A DNA stretch of 64,000 nucleotides from Glebionis coronaria (lineage: Eukaryota > Streptophyta > Magnoliopsida > Asterales > Asteraceae): the NCBI GenBank assembly GCA_025667525.1, contig CM046876.1, positions 80,393,512-80,457,511 on the forward strand, given 5' to 3'. The position numbers and the translations under genes are program-made. The notes below the pieces were generated by a model. That model was not told the origin of the DNA. It worked only from the letters and a program-made list of their open reading frames with translations, and ran no database searches. Positions 34,877 to 46,674 of this stretch are shown piece by piece. The stretch's first letter is position 1, and each line of letters opens with the position of its first letter.

Positions 34877-37630
34877 AACAACCCCATTCTCATCCTTTTT
34901 AGGATGAAATACCCAGTTAACCCCAATAGGTTTTGTAATGACCTTTGATATGTAATTAAATCTATTGCAAGTCATTGAAATCCCATTCTCATTAGGGTTT
35001 TGATCTTTCTTGGGTCTCCATGTTAAGCTTGAAGAAGCTTTAGACCCCTTACCTTGTGGCTGCAAATATTTAGGTATGGTCACGTTTCTATCAGCGTTAG
35101 AATTTGTCCTGTCAACGCTGAAATTACCCTTGTCAGCGTTGAACCTAGGGTTTTCTACAGAAACCCATTGCCTATTTGACCAGGTGTTTGTCTTTTGAAA
35201 TGGTCTTTGTCCATGAGTGTTAGACCTTCTAGAAAAGAATGGGGCAGGTCTAATCACTTGTGGACTTTGCCGCACACAAGGTTTGGGTCTGACAATGTTT
35301 GACTTCCTAACAACGTTGACTTTATTCCTGTCAGCGCTGAAATTGTTTCTGTCAGCGCTGGCTTTGTGAGCGTTGACACACTTGTATACCAAGTGTGAAA
35401 AACTACCACACGTGTAACAAGCTTTTCTAGACACAACCTTAGGTCTAGAAGGAAAGAAGCATGTTCCATGATTGCTAACTTGACTCTTGGGTGACCTAGT
35501 ATTCCTATACATCTCTGCATATTTAATGCTAGGTCTTTTAACGGTGTTTGAGCCTAGGTCAACAACTTTACCAGTGATTGGGTTAGTGACCTTAATGGGT
35601 GTAGACTCATTTGGACTTTCACATAGCAAACCACCCTTAACAAATAAAGTAGTGTTAGCTTTCTTCCACTCATTTAGGTCAGTCAATTTTTGTTGATACT
35701 CTTCCACTGGAGTGACAACTCTTGGTGGAGGAATGAATTCCTCCTCTTGGAGCTCTGGCAAACCAGTCCAAGATAAGTCCCTTTGTTGGACACCATAGAA
35801 GTCACCAGCTGGTGGTGGAACCAAAGAGTAATCATTCATCCCAATCCCAGTCATGTCCTTAGGATCCCTTTGTTTAGCTACACAGTCTCCTAGGGTTTTG
35901 GTGGTTCTATCAAATCTTTAAACTTTGAGGCCAACATTATCTTTATTCTTAATTGCCTCATCTAACTTAGCCTGTAACTCACCATTAACCCTTTCCATGA
36001 TATTTTGAATGTCCATACTACCCTCTAACTCATGTTTTAAGATATTGATCTTATCTTTTAAGTCAAATTCCATTTTCTTGTATTCAGAAACGGTTTTCTC
36101 AGTTTCAATAAGAGCTAGTTGGTAATTAGACAATTTACATCTTTCAGTACTCATATCATCTTTTAGTTTTAACACCTCTTTGTTAAGTCTTTCAGTGTTT
36201 AACCTACAACCTTTGCTACAAAAAGCATCATCATATACCTCATTATCAGATGAAGAGGAGGAGTGTGCCATGAGAGCATATTCAACATGCTCTTCTTCTT
36301 CAATATCAGCAACCAAAGCTTTATCCTCTTCAGCATTCTTAGCCAGATAGCTCCAATCCCATCATGTACCATCAATTCCTTGAACTGCAACCATAGCTTT
36401 GGAATCCTGAGCTTTAACAACCTGACTTGAGGGTTTACCAGCATCAGATCTTCTAGGAGATCTGCATTCCCTCATGAAGTGCCCTATACGATGACAGTTG
36501 TAGCAATCAACTTTGGATTTATCAAATCCAGCTGTGTCTTTAGCATTGAAGGTCATCTTCTTTTTAAACCTTCTGTTCCACCTATTTGATCTTATACTAG
36601 CAAGAGCCATGTTCCACTTGATGTCCATCTCTTCCAAGTGCTCATCACTTATCTGCTCAAGGTCCTCATATGTAATCACTGAACCATTGGGCAAAGAAGC
36701 AATGTAAGCACAAACAGTATCCAAATCCAAACCAGCAGGTTTAACTCTTGGGGAGTCATTCTTGAATGTGTCAGTGTTTGAATAGGAGACGTTGACAGGA
36801 CTTGTTCCAGCGCTGACATATGATGATCCAGTAACTGGATGCATATAAGAGTTCTTCTGATTGAATTGACCTTCACTATGAGAAAAGAAGGCCATGTTGC
36901 TGGTGGTATATTTGCTTCCATGCTCTAAAAGAGTTTCATCTTCCAACGGTCTTAGTTTGTTGTAGATGTCATCAAACGAGGAGCTCTTGTAAGTATTGTT
37001 GGCAAGAATAGATCTTGCCTCAATCTTCCATGCCTCACCAAGACTTTTAAGAAAGGTAGCATTGATGTCAACATCACCAACTTGTGTCCCCATGAAGGAC
37101 AACTTGCTTGTAATGTCAAGCAATCTGCTTCTCACACTACTCAGTTTCTCATTGGATTGAGCTTTGAAGACAGCATAGTCATGCAGAAGTTGCTTTTTCT
37201 TTTCCTCCTTAGTGTCTGCATTGCCACCATATGCAACTTCAAGAGCTTCCCAAAGATCCTTAGCAGATTCATAGCCTCTATATTTATGCTGGTTTTCTTG
37301 TCCCAAAGAGACTTTCAGAATATTTAGGGCTTTCATATCAACCCTTTTCTTTGCAATGTCATCCACAGCCACAGCTCTACCGTCTCCAGGTTTTTCTTTC
37401 TTATCAGCTTCAGAACATCCAACAACAGCTGATCTTTGAGTAATGGCATCAAGAATCTTTTGAGCCTTATTGAATGTGTTTCCATATTCAATAATCTCCC
37501 AGAGTGTGTAGTCATAGATCCCCAGATATTGTTCAAAGTTGAACTTCCATAAGTCAAAGTTGGTTGCATCAAGCATGGGAATCTTGATGTTTGGTAAGGC
37601 TGAGGAGGAGGAGGTTATTGCTTCAGACAT
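34799..37630 (-). pseudogene. Element F gag, in frame throughout except two stop codons
   Basis: Starts MSEAITSSSSALPNIKIPML. DUF4219/UBN2-type gag domain (FDLWKFNFEQYLG, SAKDLWEALEVAYGG, LHDYAVFKAQ). The first CCHC knuckle CYNCHRIGHFMREC is near 36470-36512, followed by a coiled-coil region (KDKINILKHELEGS). The second knuckle CYTCGSFSHLVYKC is near 35360-35405, and the tail ends WVPKEN. TGA at 36362-36364 and TAA at 35918-35920 are in the same frame; H has an open codon at the second. The tail at 35090-35372 encodes SADR/NADR repeats. With two nonsense changes this copy cannot make full Gag without read-through. Confidence 0.9.
35090..35372 (-). repeat. CGCTGACA-type cluster in F's gag tail
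   Basis: About seven copies such as CTGTCAGCGCTG on the plus strand, encoding (S/N)AD(R/K)N in gag. The equivalent part of H gag (56925-57025) has five near-identical copies. Confidence 0.85.
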
Positions 37631-37714
37631 GATGTCGTTAGGGTTTCTGAGAAAATTAGGGTTTTGGTGATTTTAGGGTTCTGGTGTTCTTTAAGATCAA
37701 AAGTTCCTCAACAA

Positions 37715-37726
37715 GCTCTGATACCA
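37715..37726 (-). other. Primer-binding site of element F
   Basis: The minus strand reads TGGTATCAGAGC, exact for initiator-Met tRNA, two bases from the LTR. Confidence 0.95.
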
Positions 37727-37728
37727 CT

Positions 37729-38255
37729 TGTTGATCCCAAACTTAGATCGATTAGCTTTGTGTATACGAGATTAGATCAAGTAATACACGTAGAGAAACC
37801 TTTGTATATGCTTTATGAATCTAAGTGTTATGCGGAATCTAACACTTAAACCAGAACACACAGGATGTAAACAAACTTTCACTTTGATTATGAATATCGA
37901 ACTTGCTTACAATAAAAGATGTTTACGAATAAAAACTTATATGAAACTTATATGAAACTTTAACCTAAAGGCCTTCTTTTATAGACATAAGAAGCCTTGT
38001 ACAATAATCTACGTATCAGCTATTCTAGGTAAAGATAAATATAGAAAATACATTGTCGTTTCTATCCTTACTAGAAGTATTCTAGAATATAATAAACGTG
38101 TAGATTATATCTTCCATCAGTGCTTGTCTTCAATGTGTCAACGCTTGACTTTAACTTGTCAACGCTTGAGCTGTCAGCGCTTGTTTTGTTCTTGTACAAC
38201 GCTTGATATGTTCTTGTCAGCGCTCAAGTGATCTGGCCTTAATTTATTCCCAACA
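37729..38255 (-). repeat. 5' LTR of element F (527 bp)
   Basis: Plus-strand limits TGTTGATCCC and TTCCCAACA. The TATA box in sense (TATAAAAG) lies at 37976-37983. Five CGCTGACA-type motifs lie at 38136-38232. Homologous to the LTRs of H: GGGATCAACA end, the TCTAATCTCGTATACAC block and TATAAAAG with GGCCTT. Confidence 0.88.
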
Positions 38256-39547
38256 ATATTTTGAGTGCTTTACATGATGTAAATGATACCTCCAGCGAGT
38301 TTCTCAAAATTTGTGGTGTTTAAGTATGGGAATTCAGTCCGTACATTTAGTATGTACCGGCAGAATTATTTTAAGAGTGTTTGTTCTAATAAGATAGAGA
38401 AATGTGAATGTCTAGTAAATATCACTTGTGTGTATTTTTGGCGTGAGTTTGATGAAGTTTTGAGTGAACTTATTTATTTATATTAAGTACAAGTTGGTAC
38501 TCGAATGTGTTGATTCATTTCACGTTATGTTTGTTAGGTGTTGTTTTTTATATGCCTGGGCATCCTCATCGTCGGTGATTGTCGTCTTTGATACTATTAC
38601 TACCACTACTACTTAAGGTGAGCCTATAGCCTCGCTTTCTATTGTTTTAAATGATTTTACCCGCGAGGGGGATACATGCTATTTAAATAAAACGAAACAT
38701 GAGTCGTGAATGATTATTTGGACCCGAATGATGCCTGAAAATATGTTAAGTACCTAGTTGCTAAAAAGTCCTAAATTCATGAACCGTTAAATATTGTCTA
38801 ATCCTTGTGTGGATTGGAAATAGCCGCTTGAACAATTGATAGTACTATTGGGTTGACGACCATATCCGAGACGAGAGCTAGTACGTTGAGTACCCTCTGC
38901 GAACAGATAACTTGTGTTAAGAAAAATGTATAATTTGCAACGAATACCTAAGAGGGCAATGACTTTAATTAAATCACGCCGAAAAATTGGCGCGGGTAGT
39001 TAGTTTATGGGGTAGGTGTCATGACCTTAAACGTAATTAAATAGCTTATGCTATAACAAGAAATGCCTGAATAATAGTTTCTAATGACCAACATTCTATT
39101 GAATCGTGAATGATTTTATACTTATGTTCAAACTATCATTTATAAACCTATAGATTTCGCTCAACATTATTTGTTGACCCTTTTAAGCATGTGTTTCAAG
39201 TAATCGAGGTTGAGTGTGGCGGAGCATGCTATGGATTGTTGTTGTGGCTTTTGGGCAGTCTAAATTTGATTTCCTTCCTTTACTTATAAACAATTTATGT
39301 TTTATTATGTCTTGTTGAACAAAATTGTTTTTGTGGTTGAGATCCATGAGGACCTAACACTACTCTGTTGTACTTTTGGGGTAGGAAACATTTAGACTTG
39401 TTGTTGTAACTTTATGATTTAAATCTTGTTTAATTTGAAACGTCTCTTTTGAGTCGTTCGATATGGCTTGTGTGATGATTCTTTGCCTAGCACCCAAATG
39501 TGGTATTCCGCTGCGTGGTAAATTTGGGGGTGATAGAAAATTTGACA
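38256..39547 (+). repeat. 3' LTR of element D, right part
   Basis: Continues the gypsy LTR after F. No gene. GTGAGCCTATAGCCTCGC, TACCCGCGAGGGGGATAC and a poly-T-poor 3' part ending near AAATTTGACA. The right edge is uncertain by tens of bases. Confidence 0.55.
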
Positions 39548-39872
39548 TAGTAATAAGATCTAACTATTTAGACTATTGGGTTTTTAGTCCAATACTAGGA
39601 ACCATTTAATCCATTCTTCAACCCATTTGACCTATTCTTAAACCCATTTGACCCAAACTTCATTTGATAAAAAAAGGGTGACCCAGTTGACCCATCACTT
39701 CATTTTTTCTCAACCCATTCCAACCCAATTGACTTGCTTTTGATTGAATGGGTTGAAATTGGCACCTCTACTCTCAAATGATAGATTATCAAACATTAGT
39801 GCTTTTGATGTCAACCGTATTCAGGTTGTTGCATGTTCTGCACATTCTAACCCTCAAACTATACCATATGCT
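39548..39872. other. Stretch between D and the MITE, with ACCCATTTGACCC repeats
   Basis: 39590-39745 carries six or so copies of (A)ACCCATTTGACC or its variants, and 39745-39770 ends ATGGGTTGAAATTGGCACCTCTA. The reverse strand (TAGAGGTGCCAATTTC followed by AACCCA motifs) resembles the end and subterminal repeats of plant hAT elements. No opposite end or duplication was found, so at most a remnant. Confidence 0.4.
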
Positions 39873-40008
39873 CATGGGCGGACCTATGTATTAGGTCTGG
39901 GTGGCGGCGCCCCCATGGCTCGACCAAAAAGATGTGATTACAGTATATTTTTTCTTTGATTTTTACATATTTTTTTAAATCTCCCATATTCGAAACGTAA
40001 ATTGCCCC

Positions 40009-40039
<31 letters not shown>

Positions 40040-40193
40040 ATTGAAATCCAACTTTTGACACTCTAAAACCTAAAATTTTTCCATTTTCAAGTTAAAATAT
40101 TCGTTTTTTTATTAGAATTTTAGTGTTTTTTTTGCCTTTCTATTGTCAACAAAAAAATTACCCCCATTGTCCAAATTTTTACGTCCGCCACTA
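39873..40193. mobile_element. hAT-like MITE, 321 bp
   Basis: The flanks are perfect 8-bp duplications CATATGCT at 39865-39872 and 40194-40201, the hAT length. The termini CATGGGCGGACCTA and (reverse complement of the right end) TAGTGGCGGACGTA are imperfect inverted repeats sharing GGCGGAC, close to the hAT consensus CAGNGGCGGA. It has no coding capacity. The interior holds a C21 run and (AC)7 at 40005-40040. Confidence 0.85.
40005..40040 (+). repeat. C21-(AC)7 microsatellite
   Basis: 21 C residues followed by alternating AC. The homopolymer length may be an assembly error. Confidence 0.9.
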
Positions 40194-40201
40194 CATATGC
40201 T

Positions 40202-40893
40202 AAGACTGCCAATCATTCTCGTGATAATTACATTTTGGAAGAAACATTAATGCCACGTGATGATGTGTTATCAGCAAATGAGTGTTCATATGTCAATAAC
40301 TTGGACATCATAGAAACAAACATAAACACTCAATTGAGCCACGGGTTCCATACGCCTCCTGTAAGCAATAATAGTGACATACCGAAAAAGAAAATTTTTT
40401 GACCTATACAAATATGCTGACTCGGATTCTCCACAAAGTTCTCATAATCTATTCTTAAAAAAATCTATGTATCATTCAATTAAACAACCTATTTATCGAT
40501 TTAAATTTCAAAATATAGATGTCAAAGGTATTGTTTTGCATTGCTTTCCAAGTGAAGAACAATGAACACCAATGATCAAAAAGAGATATTGTCATTATGG
40601 ATGAAGAGTAAGATGACTTGATCCTTTATATGTGACATCTATATTTTGTCCTAACTTAACAACTATTTCTTTGGAGGAAAAAGTTGTTGATATTATCATT
40701 GTGGAATCACTATGATGAGAATGAAGGGAACATGCTAGCTAGACTGACTGGATTAGGGGTAATGATCTTTGGCATGAGGTTCAAAGTGATTACCTTTAGC
40801 TGTAAGTGGCATACTTTATGTACATCAAGACTCAAATGTATCAGTTGTAATTTCTTCAATCAATGCAAAGGTATATAAGTTCTATGAACTTAT
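40202..40893 (+). pseudogene. RPA1-like OB-fold gene fragment, left of J
   Basis: Decayed. 40684-40790 reads LILSLWNHYDENEGNMLARL and then VMIFGMRFKVITF. Another frame near the J junction reads VVISSINAKVYKFYELI. The sequence just after J continues YSGLSLSTRGSFRFMIDPP. Together this fits an OB fold of replication protein A1 or of the DUF223/RPA proteins of Helitrons. The upstream part (40250-40400) is open for about 50 codons but unassigned. Host paralogue or Helitron cargo cannot be decided here. Confidence 0.5.
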
Positions 40894-41512
40894 TGTTGGG
40901 GTTTACTTCGTTCCAACAGGGTGAAGATAATCAACAACCTAACTACGTACCAACGAATGGTTACCGGATATCTCTTGAAGTCGTGTAATCACTTTCCAAA
41001 GAAGATTATTCGACCCTATGCGTGGGTTAACACGAATACCTCCTTGGGATAAAACCAAGAGTTAGTTCTTGTTTTAGGCACAAATCAAGAACTCTGTGCG
41101 TGTAAGTGTTTCTTGTTTCGTATTTCATCATGCAAATATGATCACCATTTATAGTGATCCTAGTCCTAGAAGGATGTAAATCATGGTCAAAGGTATTTAA
41201 GAGCATTAATCGGCCAATTAATCTCATAATTACCTACATGAAACCATAGTGGTTACATGACCATAAACCTGGTCATTAAGTTAATATTCAAACCTCATTG
41301 ATTGGTCAAAGAGGTTACAAAGACTTTGTGCATCACCAGGAGCAACGTCCTAACCAGGAGCAACTTCCTAACCAGGAGCAGCTTCCTACTGATGAACTTT
41401 CAACCACTATATTGAGTCCAGGGAGGTCAGGGACTTAATGGGTGTACACTCCGTACCTCCAAACCCATTTACAAGTATGACTCGATCCCACAATTGCACT
41501 AAATTTCCAACA
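40894..41512 (-). repeat. 3' LTR of element J (619 bp)
   Basis: TGTTGGGGTTTACTTCG to AATTTCCAACA on the plus strand. Three tandem units of about 19 bp (ACCAGGAGCAACKTCCTA) at 41335-41391; the other LTR has four. Confidence 0.9.
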
Positions 41513-41529
41513 ATCCTCCCCAATTTAGT
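41513..41529 (-). other. Polypurine tract of element J
   Basis: The minus strand reads ACTAAATTGGGGAGGAT directly before the LTR start TGTTGGAAA. Confidence 0.8.
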
Positions 41530-42020
41530 ACAATTCCTTTTTGCATGAAAATCAACTTTAACAAAACTAGTGCATAAATGAAAATGTCCTGAGGATTTAA
41601 TTTCCATATTAGTACATCACTTCAAATATTCGAGAATCAGGGTGTTCTAAGAATTGAATCCTTCAACTACTTTGAATACCTGAAGATAAAATACACACAA
41701 GTTTTCAAACACTTACAACGCTCCTGACACCATACAAGCCATGTGTCCATATCCAATTCATAAATGTTTTAAGAGCCAAAGTCCATGCTCCTTGAGGCGG
41801 CGAAACCTCAACATTTACATAGGTGGTTCCTCTTTAGTTCATGCTCCTGCTTAAGCACTTTTTCAAAGAAATTAACCATTAAGAAGTTTATAACTTCATC
41901 CTCCTTTCAGCAGGTACAAGCACATCCTTGGGATGATATACATGTGCTTCAGTCCCCTGAATGTTCAGCTTTCCACATTGAACTCAGCTCCCAAGTTTCC
42001 TCAGGAGGGAGTTGGGTGTC
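41530..42020 (-). other. Element J 3' untranslated region
   Basis: No gene between the end of RNase H and the polypurine tract. Short ORFs on the plus strand look random. Confidence 0.6.
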
Positions 42021-45000
42021 CTAGCATTCAGTGACTAGTTTGGACTTTAAACCCATCCCTTTAGCAGACTTTATAACCACATATCTAGCCAATCCCTTCG
42101 TCAAGTGATCAGCTAAGTTTTGTTGAGACCTCACAAACTCTATTGATATCACCCCATTCATGATCAACTCACGAATCATGCTATGTCTAACACCTAAGTG
42201 TCTAGACTTACCATTGTACATTTGGCTATAAGCCTTAGCCAATGTAGCTGCACTATCACAACGGATAGATATGGGTGCCATAGGTTTGACCCACAATGAA
42301 ATCTCAAGAAGCAAGTTTCTCAACCATTCAGCCTCTTTACCAGCAGCTGCTAGAGCCACAAATTCATATTCCATTGTTAAACCAGTAATGCAAGTTTGCT
42401 TCTTGGATGCCCAAGAAATTGCACCACCACCAAGAAGGAAGGAATACCCAGCCACTTGTGGATGAATTATCCTTAGTATTGCTGATCCAACTTGCATCAG
42501 TGTAACCTTCCAACACTGAAGAATATCCAGTATATGACAAACAATAATCTATTGTTCCTTTCAAATACTTTAGTACCCTTTGAATTGCTTGCCAATGCTG
42601 AGTACTAGGATTACTAGTGTACCTACTCAGTTTACCCACTACAAAAGCAATATCAGGCCTAGTACTAGTCATGGCATACATCAAGCAACCAATCACCCTA
42701 GAATACTCAAGCTGGGAGACAGCCTGACCATTGTTAGGCATTAGTTTCTCACTTGTATCCATAGGTGTACTCACTGGAGTATAATCAAAGTGATTGAATT
42801 TCTTCAGGACCTTCTCAATATAATGAGACTGAGAAATTACAATACCATCACTTTCATGTTTAATCCTTATGCCAAGGATAACATCAGCCTTCCCCATGTC
42901 TTTCATAGAGAACCTTGATGACAAAAACTCTTTGTTTAAATCAACCTGAACTTGGTCAGTACCAAAGATTAACATGTCATCAACATATAGGCAAATGATG
43001 ACTCCTTTACCAGATTCATCAAATTTTCTATATACACATTTGTCAGCTTGGTTAAGTAAATAACCATTAGACAAAACCACTTCATCAAACTTTTGATGCC
43101 ATTGCTTAGGTGCTTGTTTGAGTCCATATAAGGACTTAATCAGTTTACATACCTTACCTTCATGACCAGGCATGATGAAACCTTGAGGCTGGTTCATATA
43201 AACCTCCTCATCTAAATCACCATTCAAGAATGCTGTCTTCACATCCATCTGATGAATAATCAGATTGTGACTGCTTGCCAAGGCAATCAACATTCTTATG
43301 GTACTTATGCGTGCTACAGGAGCATAAGTATCAAAGTAATATATTCCTGACTTTTGTCTAAAGCCTTGAATGACTAACCTTGCCTTGAACTTTTCAATAG
43401 TTCCATCTACCTTCGTCTTTCTTTTAAAGATCCATTTGCATCCAAGTGGATTGCAACCTGGAGGTAGATCAACCAACACCCAAGTGTTGTTTCCCATGAT
43501 GGAATCTATCTCATCATTGATTGCTTCTTTCCATAAAGCAACATCCTGGGACTTCATTGCTTCATCAAATGTTTTGGGATCATCCCCAACATTAAAGCAA
43601 TAGTAGTACTGGTCAGAGACCTCATCCCTTGTTCCTTCAACTAGGTATAGTTGAAATTCAGGCCCAAAATTCTTTGGAGTCCTTTGCCTTGTGCTTCTTC
43701 TAAGCTCAGGCTCAGGTTGCTGAACCACAACCTTATTAGTGACCCTTTCAGGTTCCACCGAAGCACCAATGTCCTCAGCTCCAGTAGGAGTCCTAAGGCT
43801 TAGCCTAGGGACTGATGAGAACCTAGTCTCGTCAAAGTTAGCATCCCTTGATTCAATGATTGAGTTTATTGAAACTAAATCATTAGGTTCAATAACATAG
43901 AACCTATAAGCCTTGGAATGCTCAGCATATCCAACAAAGATGCATTCAATACCTCTTTCACCCAAGGTTTTCACCTTTTGATCAGGGAGTCTTACAACAG
44001 CCCTACAACCCCAAACTTTGAGGTAGTTCAAGTTTGGTTTCCTTTTAGTCCAGAGTTCATAAGGGGTAATCCTGTTCCTTTTATTAGGAACCCTATTTAA
44101 TAAATAGCAAGCTGTTAACATAGCTTATCCCCAAAACCCTTGACTCAATCCTGAGTAGGACAATATGGAGTTAACCATCTCTTTTAGTACTCTATTTTTC
44201 CTTTCAGATATACCATTTTGTTGTGGAGTATAGGGAGCAGTTGTCTCATGGATGATTCCAACAGACTCAAAGTACAAAGTATCCATGTACTCACCTCCCC
44301 TATCACTCCTAAATCTTTTGATTTAGACTCCTTGTTGTAATTCAACTTCAGTTTTAAATACTTTAAATTTATCTAATGCTTCATCCTTAGTATGTAACAA
44401 ATAAACATAGCAAAACCTAGAAGCATCATCAATAAATGTTACCAAGTATTTCTTATTCCCAAATGAGGGAGTAGCATGCAAATCACATAGGTCACTATGG
44501 ATTAGCTCCAAAATTGTAGTTTCACGTTTTACATCGTGAAATGGTTTCTTAGTAATTTTGTTCAGCATACAATTCTGACACTTATCAGTGTCCATGTCAA
44601 AAGCTGGAATTAACCCATCCTTAGACATATCTTACATCCTCTTATAGTGGACATGGCCTAGTCTAGCACGCCATAGTGATGAATAATTCAGTTTAGTGGT
44701 AGTCATCAGGACAGAATCAACATTTATACTAGAATCAATATTAAACCTGAACATTTGATTACTCAAATAGCCAAAACCAATAAACACACCATGTTTAGAT
44801 AAAAAAAATTTATTAGATTCAATCACTTGTTTATAACCACAATTATTCAAAACACTACTAGAAACCAAGTTCTTCCTAATATTAGGAACATGCAAAACAT
44901 TAAACAAAGAAACAATCTTTCCAGAACTAAATTTAAGATCTACACAACCACGTCCATGCACTAGGGCTGTTGACTCATTTCCCATGTGAAGAATAGATCA

Positions 45001-46008
45001 ATCATTCATTGACTCCTAAGTCTTGAACCAGCATCTATCTTTACACACATGTACTGTTGCTCCAGAGTCAACCCACCACGCAACATCATCATCCTGCACA
45101 AAATAAGCTTCAGATACATATGTAACATAATAAATCTGGAGAGATTCATTAAACATATTCTGACCTTTTGTGCCTGATCCATTAGCTTGGTTGCCAATGC
45201 TAACACCTTTGCAATCCCTTTTGAAGTGTCCAGGTTTCCCACACTTCCAACAAGCCACTGATGACTTCTTGTTAGGATTAGCTTTGGTGTTATCTTGATG
45301 CTTACGTTTGCCCTTGTTGTCATTGTGCCTGGTAGAGTTGTTATGCTCCACCATATTGACAACAGATGAACCAACAACATTGTTGTTCTTTGGCTTATCA
45401 CTTTCATGCACCCTGAGGGATTCCTTAATGCGCAAATGACTGCCCAACTCAACAAGAGTTAACTCCTCCTTCTTATGTTTCAAGGTGTGCTTGAAATCTT
45501 TCCAAGAAGGAGGTAGTTTGTCAATGACATACGAGACCTGAATGGTCTCATCCATGTTCATTTTATGTTGTGTAAATATGCCAAGTATTCCAAGAAGTTC
45601 ATTGTATTGTTCCATGACTGGTCTTGAATCAGTCATTTTGTAATTTGTGAAATCACTCACAAGGAACTTCTTACTTGATGCATCCTCAGCCATATATTTG
45701 GCTTCCAAGGAATCCCATAGTTCTTTAGCAGATTCAACATTTTGGTAAATATCAAATAAAGAATCAGACATACCATTGAGAATTATGCTGCGACACACAT
45801 AATCATCATTCTCCCATTTGCTCCTTTTCCTCAGTTCCTCCAAAGTAGCAACATCACCACCATCAGGAATGGGAGTGGTCAGCACGTACACCACGTTCAT
45901 GGTAGAAAGAAGAAAGTGCATCTTCTTCTGCCATCTCCTAAAATCAACCCCTTCAAACTTGTCCAGTTTGGAGAAGTTAGCCACCATATGCTTCATTGCC
46001 ACCGCCAT
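42021..46008 (-). pseudogene. Element J gag-pol, single frame with several stops and one frameshift
   Basis: Gag starts MAVAMKHMVANFSKLDKFEG with a UBN2-type domain and one CCHC knuckle (CWKCGKPGHFKRDC). Protease WWVDSGATVHVC is in the same frame as gag, unlike A and F. Pre-integrase SLWRARLGHVHYKRM and CQNCMLNK; integrase [73 protein letters not shown]; RNase H YTDASWISNTKDN, then a frameshift near 42400 to GGGAISWASKKQT and IRCDSAATLAKA. Stops at 45016-45018, 44986-44991, 44629-44634, 44335 and near 44122 are all in frame. A single fused gag-pol of this style fits the Tork lineage. Confidence 0.9.
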
Positions 46009-46036
46009 TGATTATCACAGAATAATCTTCTTTGAT

Positions 46037-46674
46037 TTTTGGGGTTTACTTCGTTCCAACAGGGTGAAGATAATCAATAGCATAACTACGTACCAACGAA
46101 TGGTTACCGGATATCTCTTGAAGTCGTGTAATCACTTTCCAAAGAAGATTATTCGACCCTATGCCTGGGTTAACACGAATACCTCCTTGGGATAAAACCA
46201 AGAGTTAGTTCTTGTTTTAGGCACAAATCAAGAACTCTGTGCGTGTAAGTGTTTCTTGTTTCTGTATTTCATCATGCAAATATGATAACTATTTATAGTG
46301 ATCCTAGTCCTAGAAGGATGTAACTCATAGTCAAATGTATTTAAGAGCATTAATCGGCCAATTAAGCTCATAATTACCTATATGAAGCCATAGTGGTTAC
46401 ATGACCATAAACCTGGTCATTAAGTCAATATTCAACCCTCATTGATTGGTCAAAGAGGTTACAAAGACTTTGTGCATCACCAAGAGCAACGTCCTAACCA
46501 GGAGCAACTTCCTTACCAGGAGCAACTTCCTAATCAGGAGCAGCTTCCTACTGATGAACTTTCAACCACTATATTGAGTCCAGGGAGGTCAGGGAGTTAA
46601 TGGGTGTACACTCCGTACCTCCAAACCCATTTACAAGTATGACTCGATCCCACAATTGCACTAAATTTTCAACA
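46037..46674 (-). repeat. 5' LTR of element J (638 bp)
   Basis: Matches the other LTR with few substitutions plus one extra signature unit (46479-46550). Its inner edge reads TTTTGGGG instead of TGTTGGGG, and only 28 bp separate it from the gag ATG. Confidence 0.88.

Larger units (their letters stand above)
28031..38255 (-). mobile_element. Element F: Sirevirus-like Ty1/copia retrotransposon lacking its 3' LTR
   Basis: On the minus strand: 5' LTR (38255-37729), Met-tRNA primer site, long gag with two knuckles, pol, 1.25 kb non-coding, and an extra 633-residue ORF. The ORF after pol and the long coiled-coil gag fit Sireviruses. It lies inside the 3' LTR of D. The plus-strand left end shows no LTR or target duplication (expected ATATT as at 38256-38260), so the 3' end was lost by deletion. 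The coding damage is slight: two stops and one frameshift. Confidence 0.88.
20541..39547 (+). mobile_element. Element D: Ty3/gypsy chromovirus split by C, E and F
   Basis: Coding pieces at 20541-22448 and 25777-26593 and LTR pieces at 26661-28030 and 38256-39547 make up one plus-strand element. C cuts its reverse transcriptase on the left, E its integrase and F its 3' LTR. The gag, protease and 5' LTR are outside the window. It must be the oldest member of this cluster. The right end is approximate, because I cannot see a clear inverted partner for the LTR start TGATACC. Confidence 0.82.
40894..46674 (-). mobile_element. Element J: Ty1/copia retrotransposon with both LTRs (Tork-like)
   Basis: LTRs at 40894-41512 and 46037-46674 flank a minus-strand gag-pol. 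The flanks CTTAT (40889-40893) and CTTTA/CTTTAT (from 46675) look like a slightly changed target duplication, and the RPA-like sequence continues across the site. The polypurine tract (minus ACTAAATTGGGGAGGAT) adjoins the 3' LTR. I find no Met-tRNA primer site next to the 5' LTR. Confidence 0.9.

Noticed and set aside
40005..40040. Poly-C/AC tract as a functional element
   Set aside because: A simple microsatellite inside the MITE; its length may be an assembly artefact.
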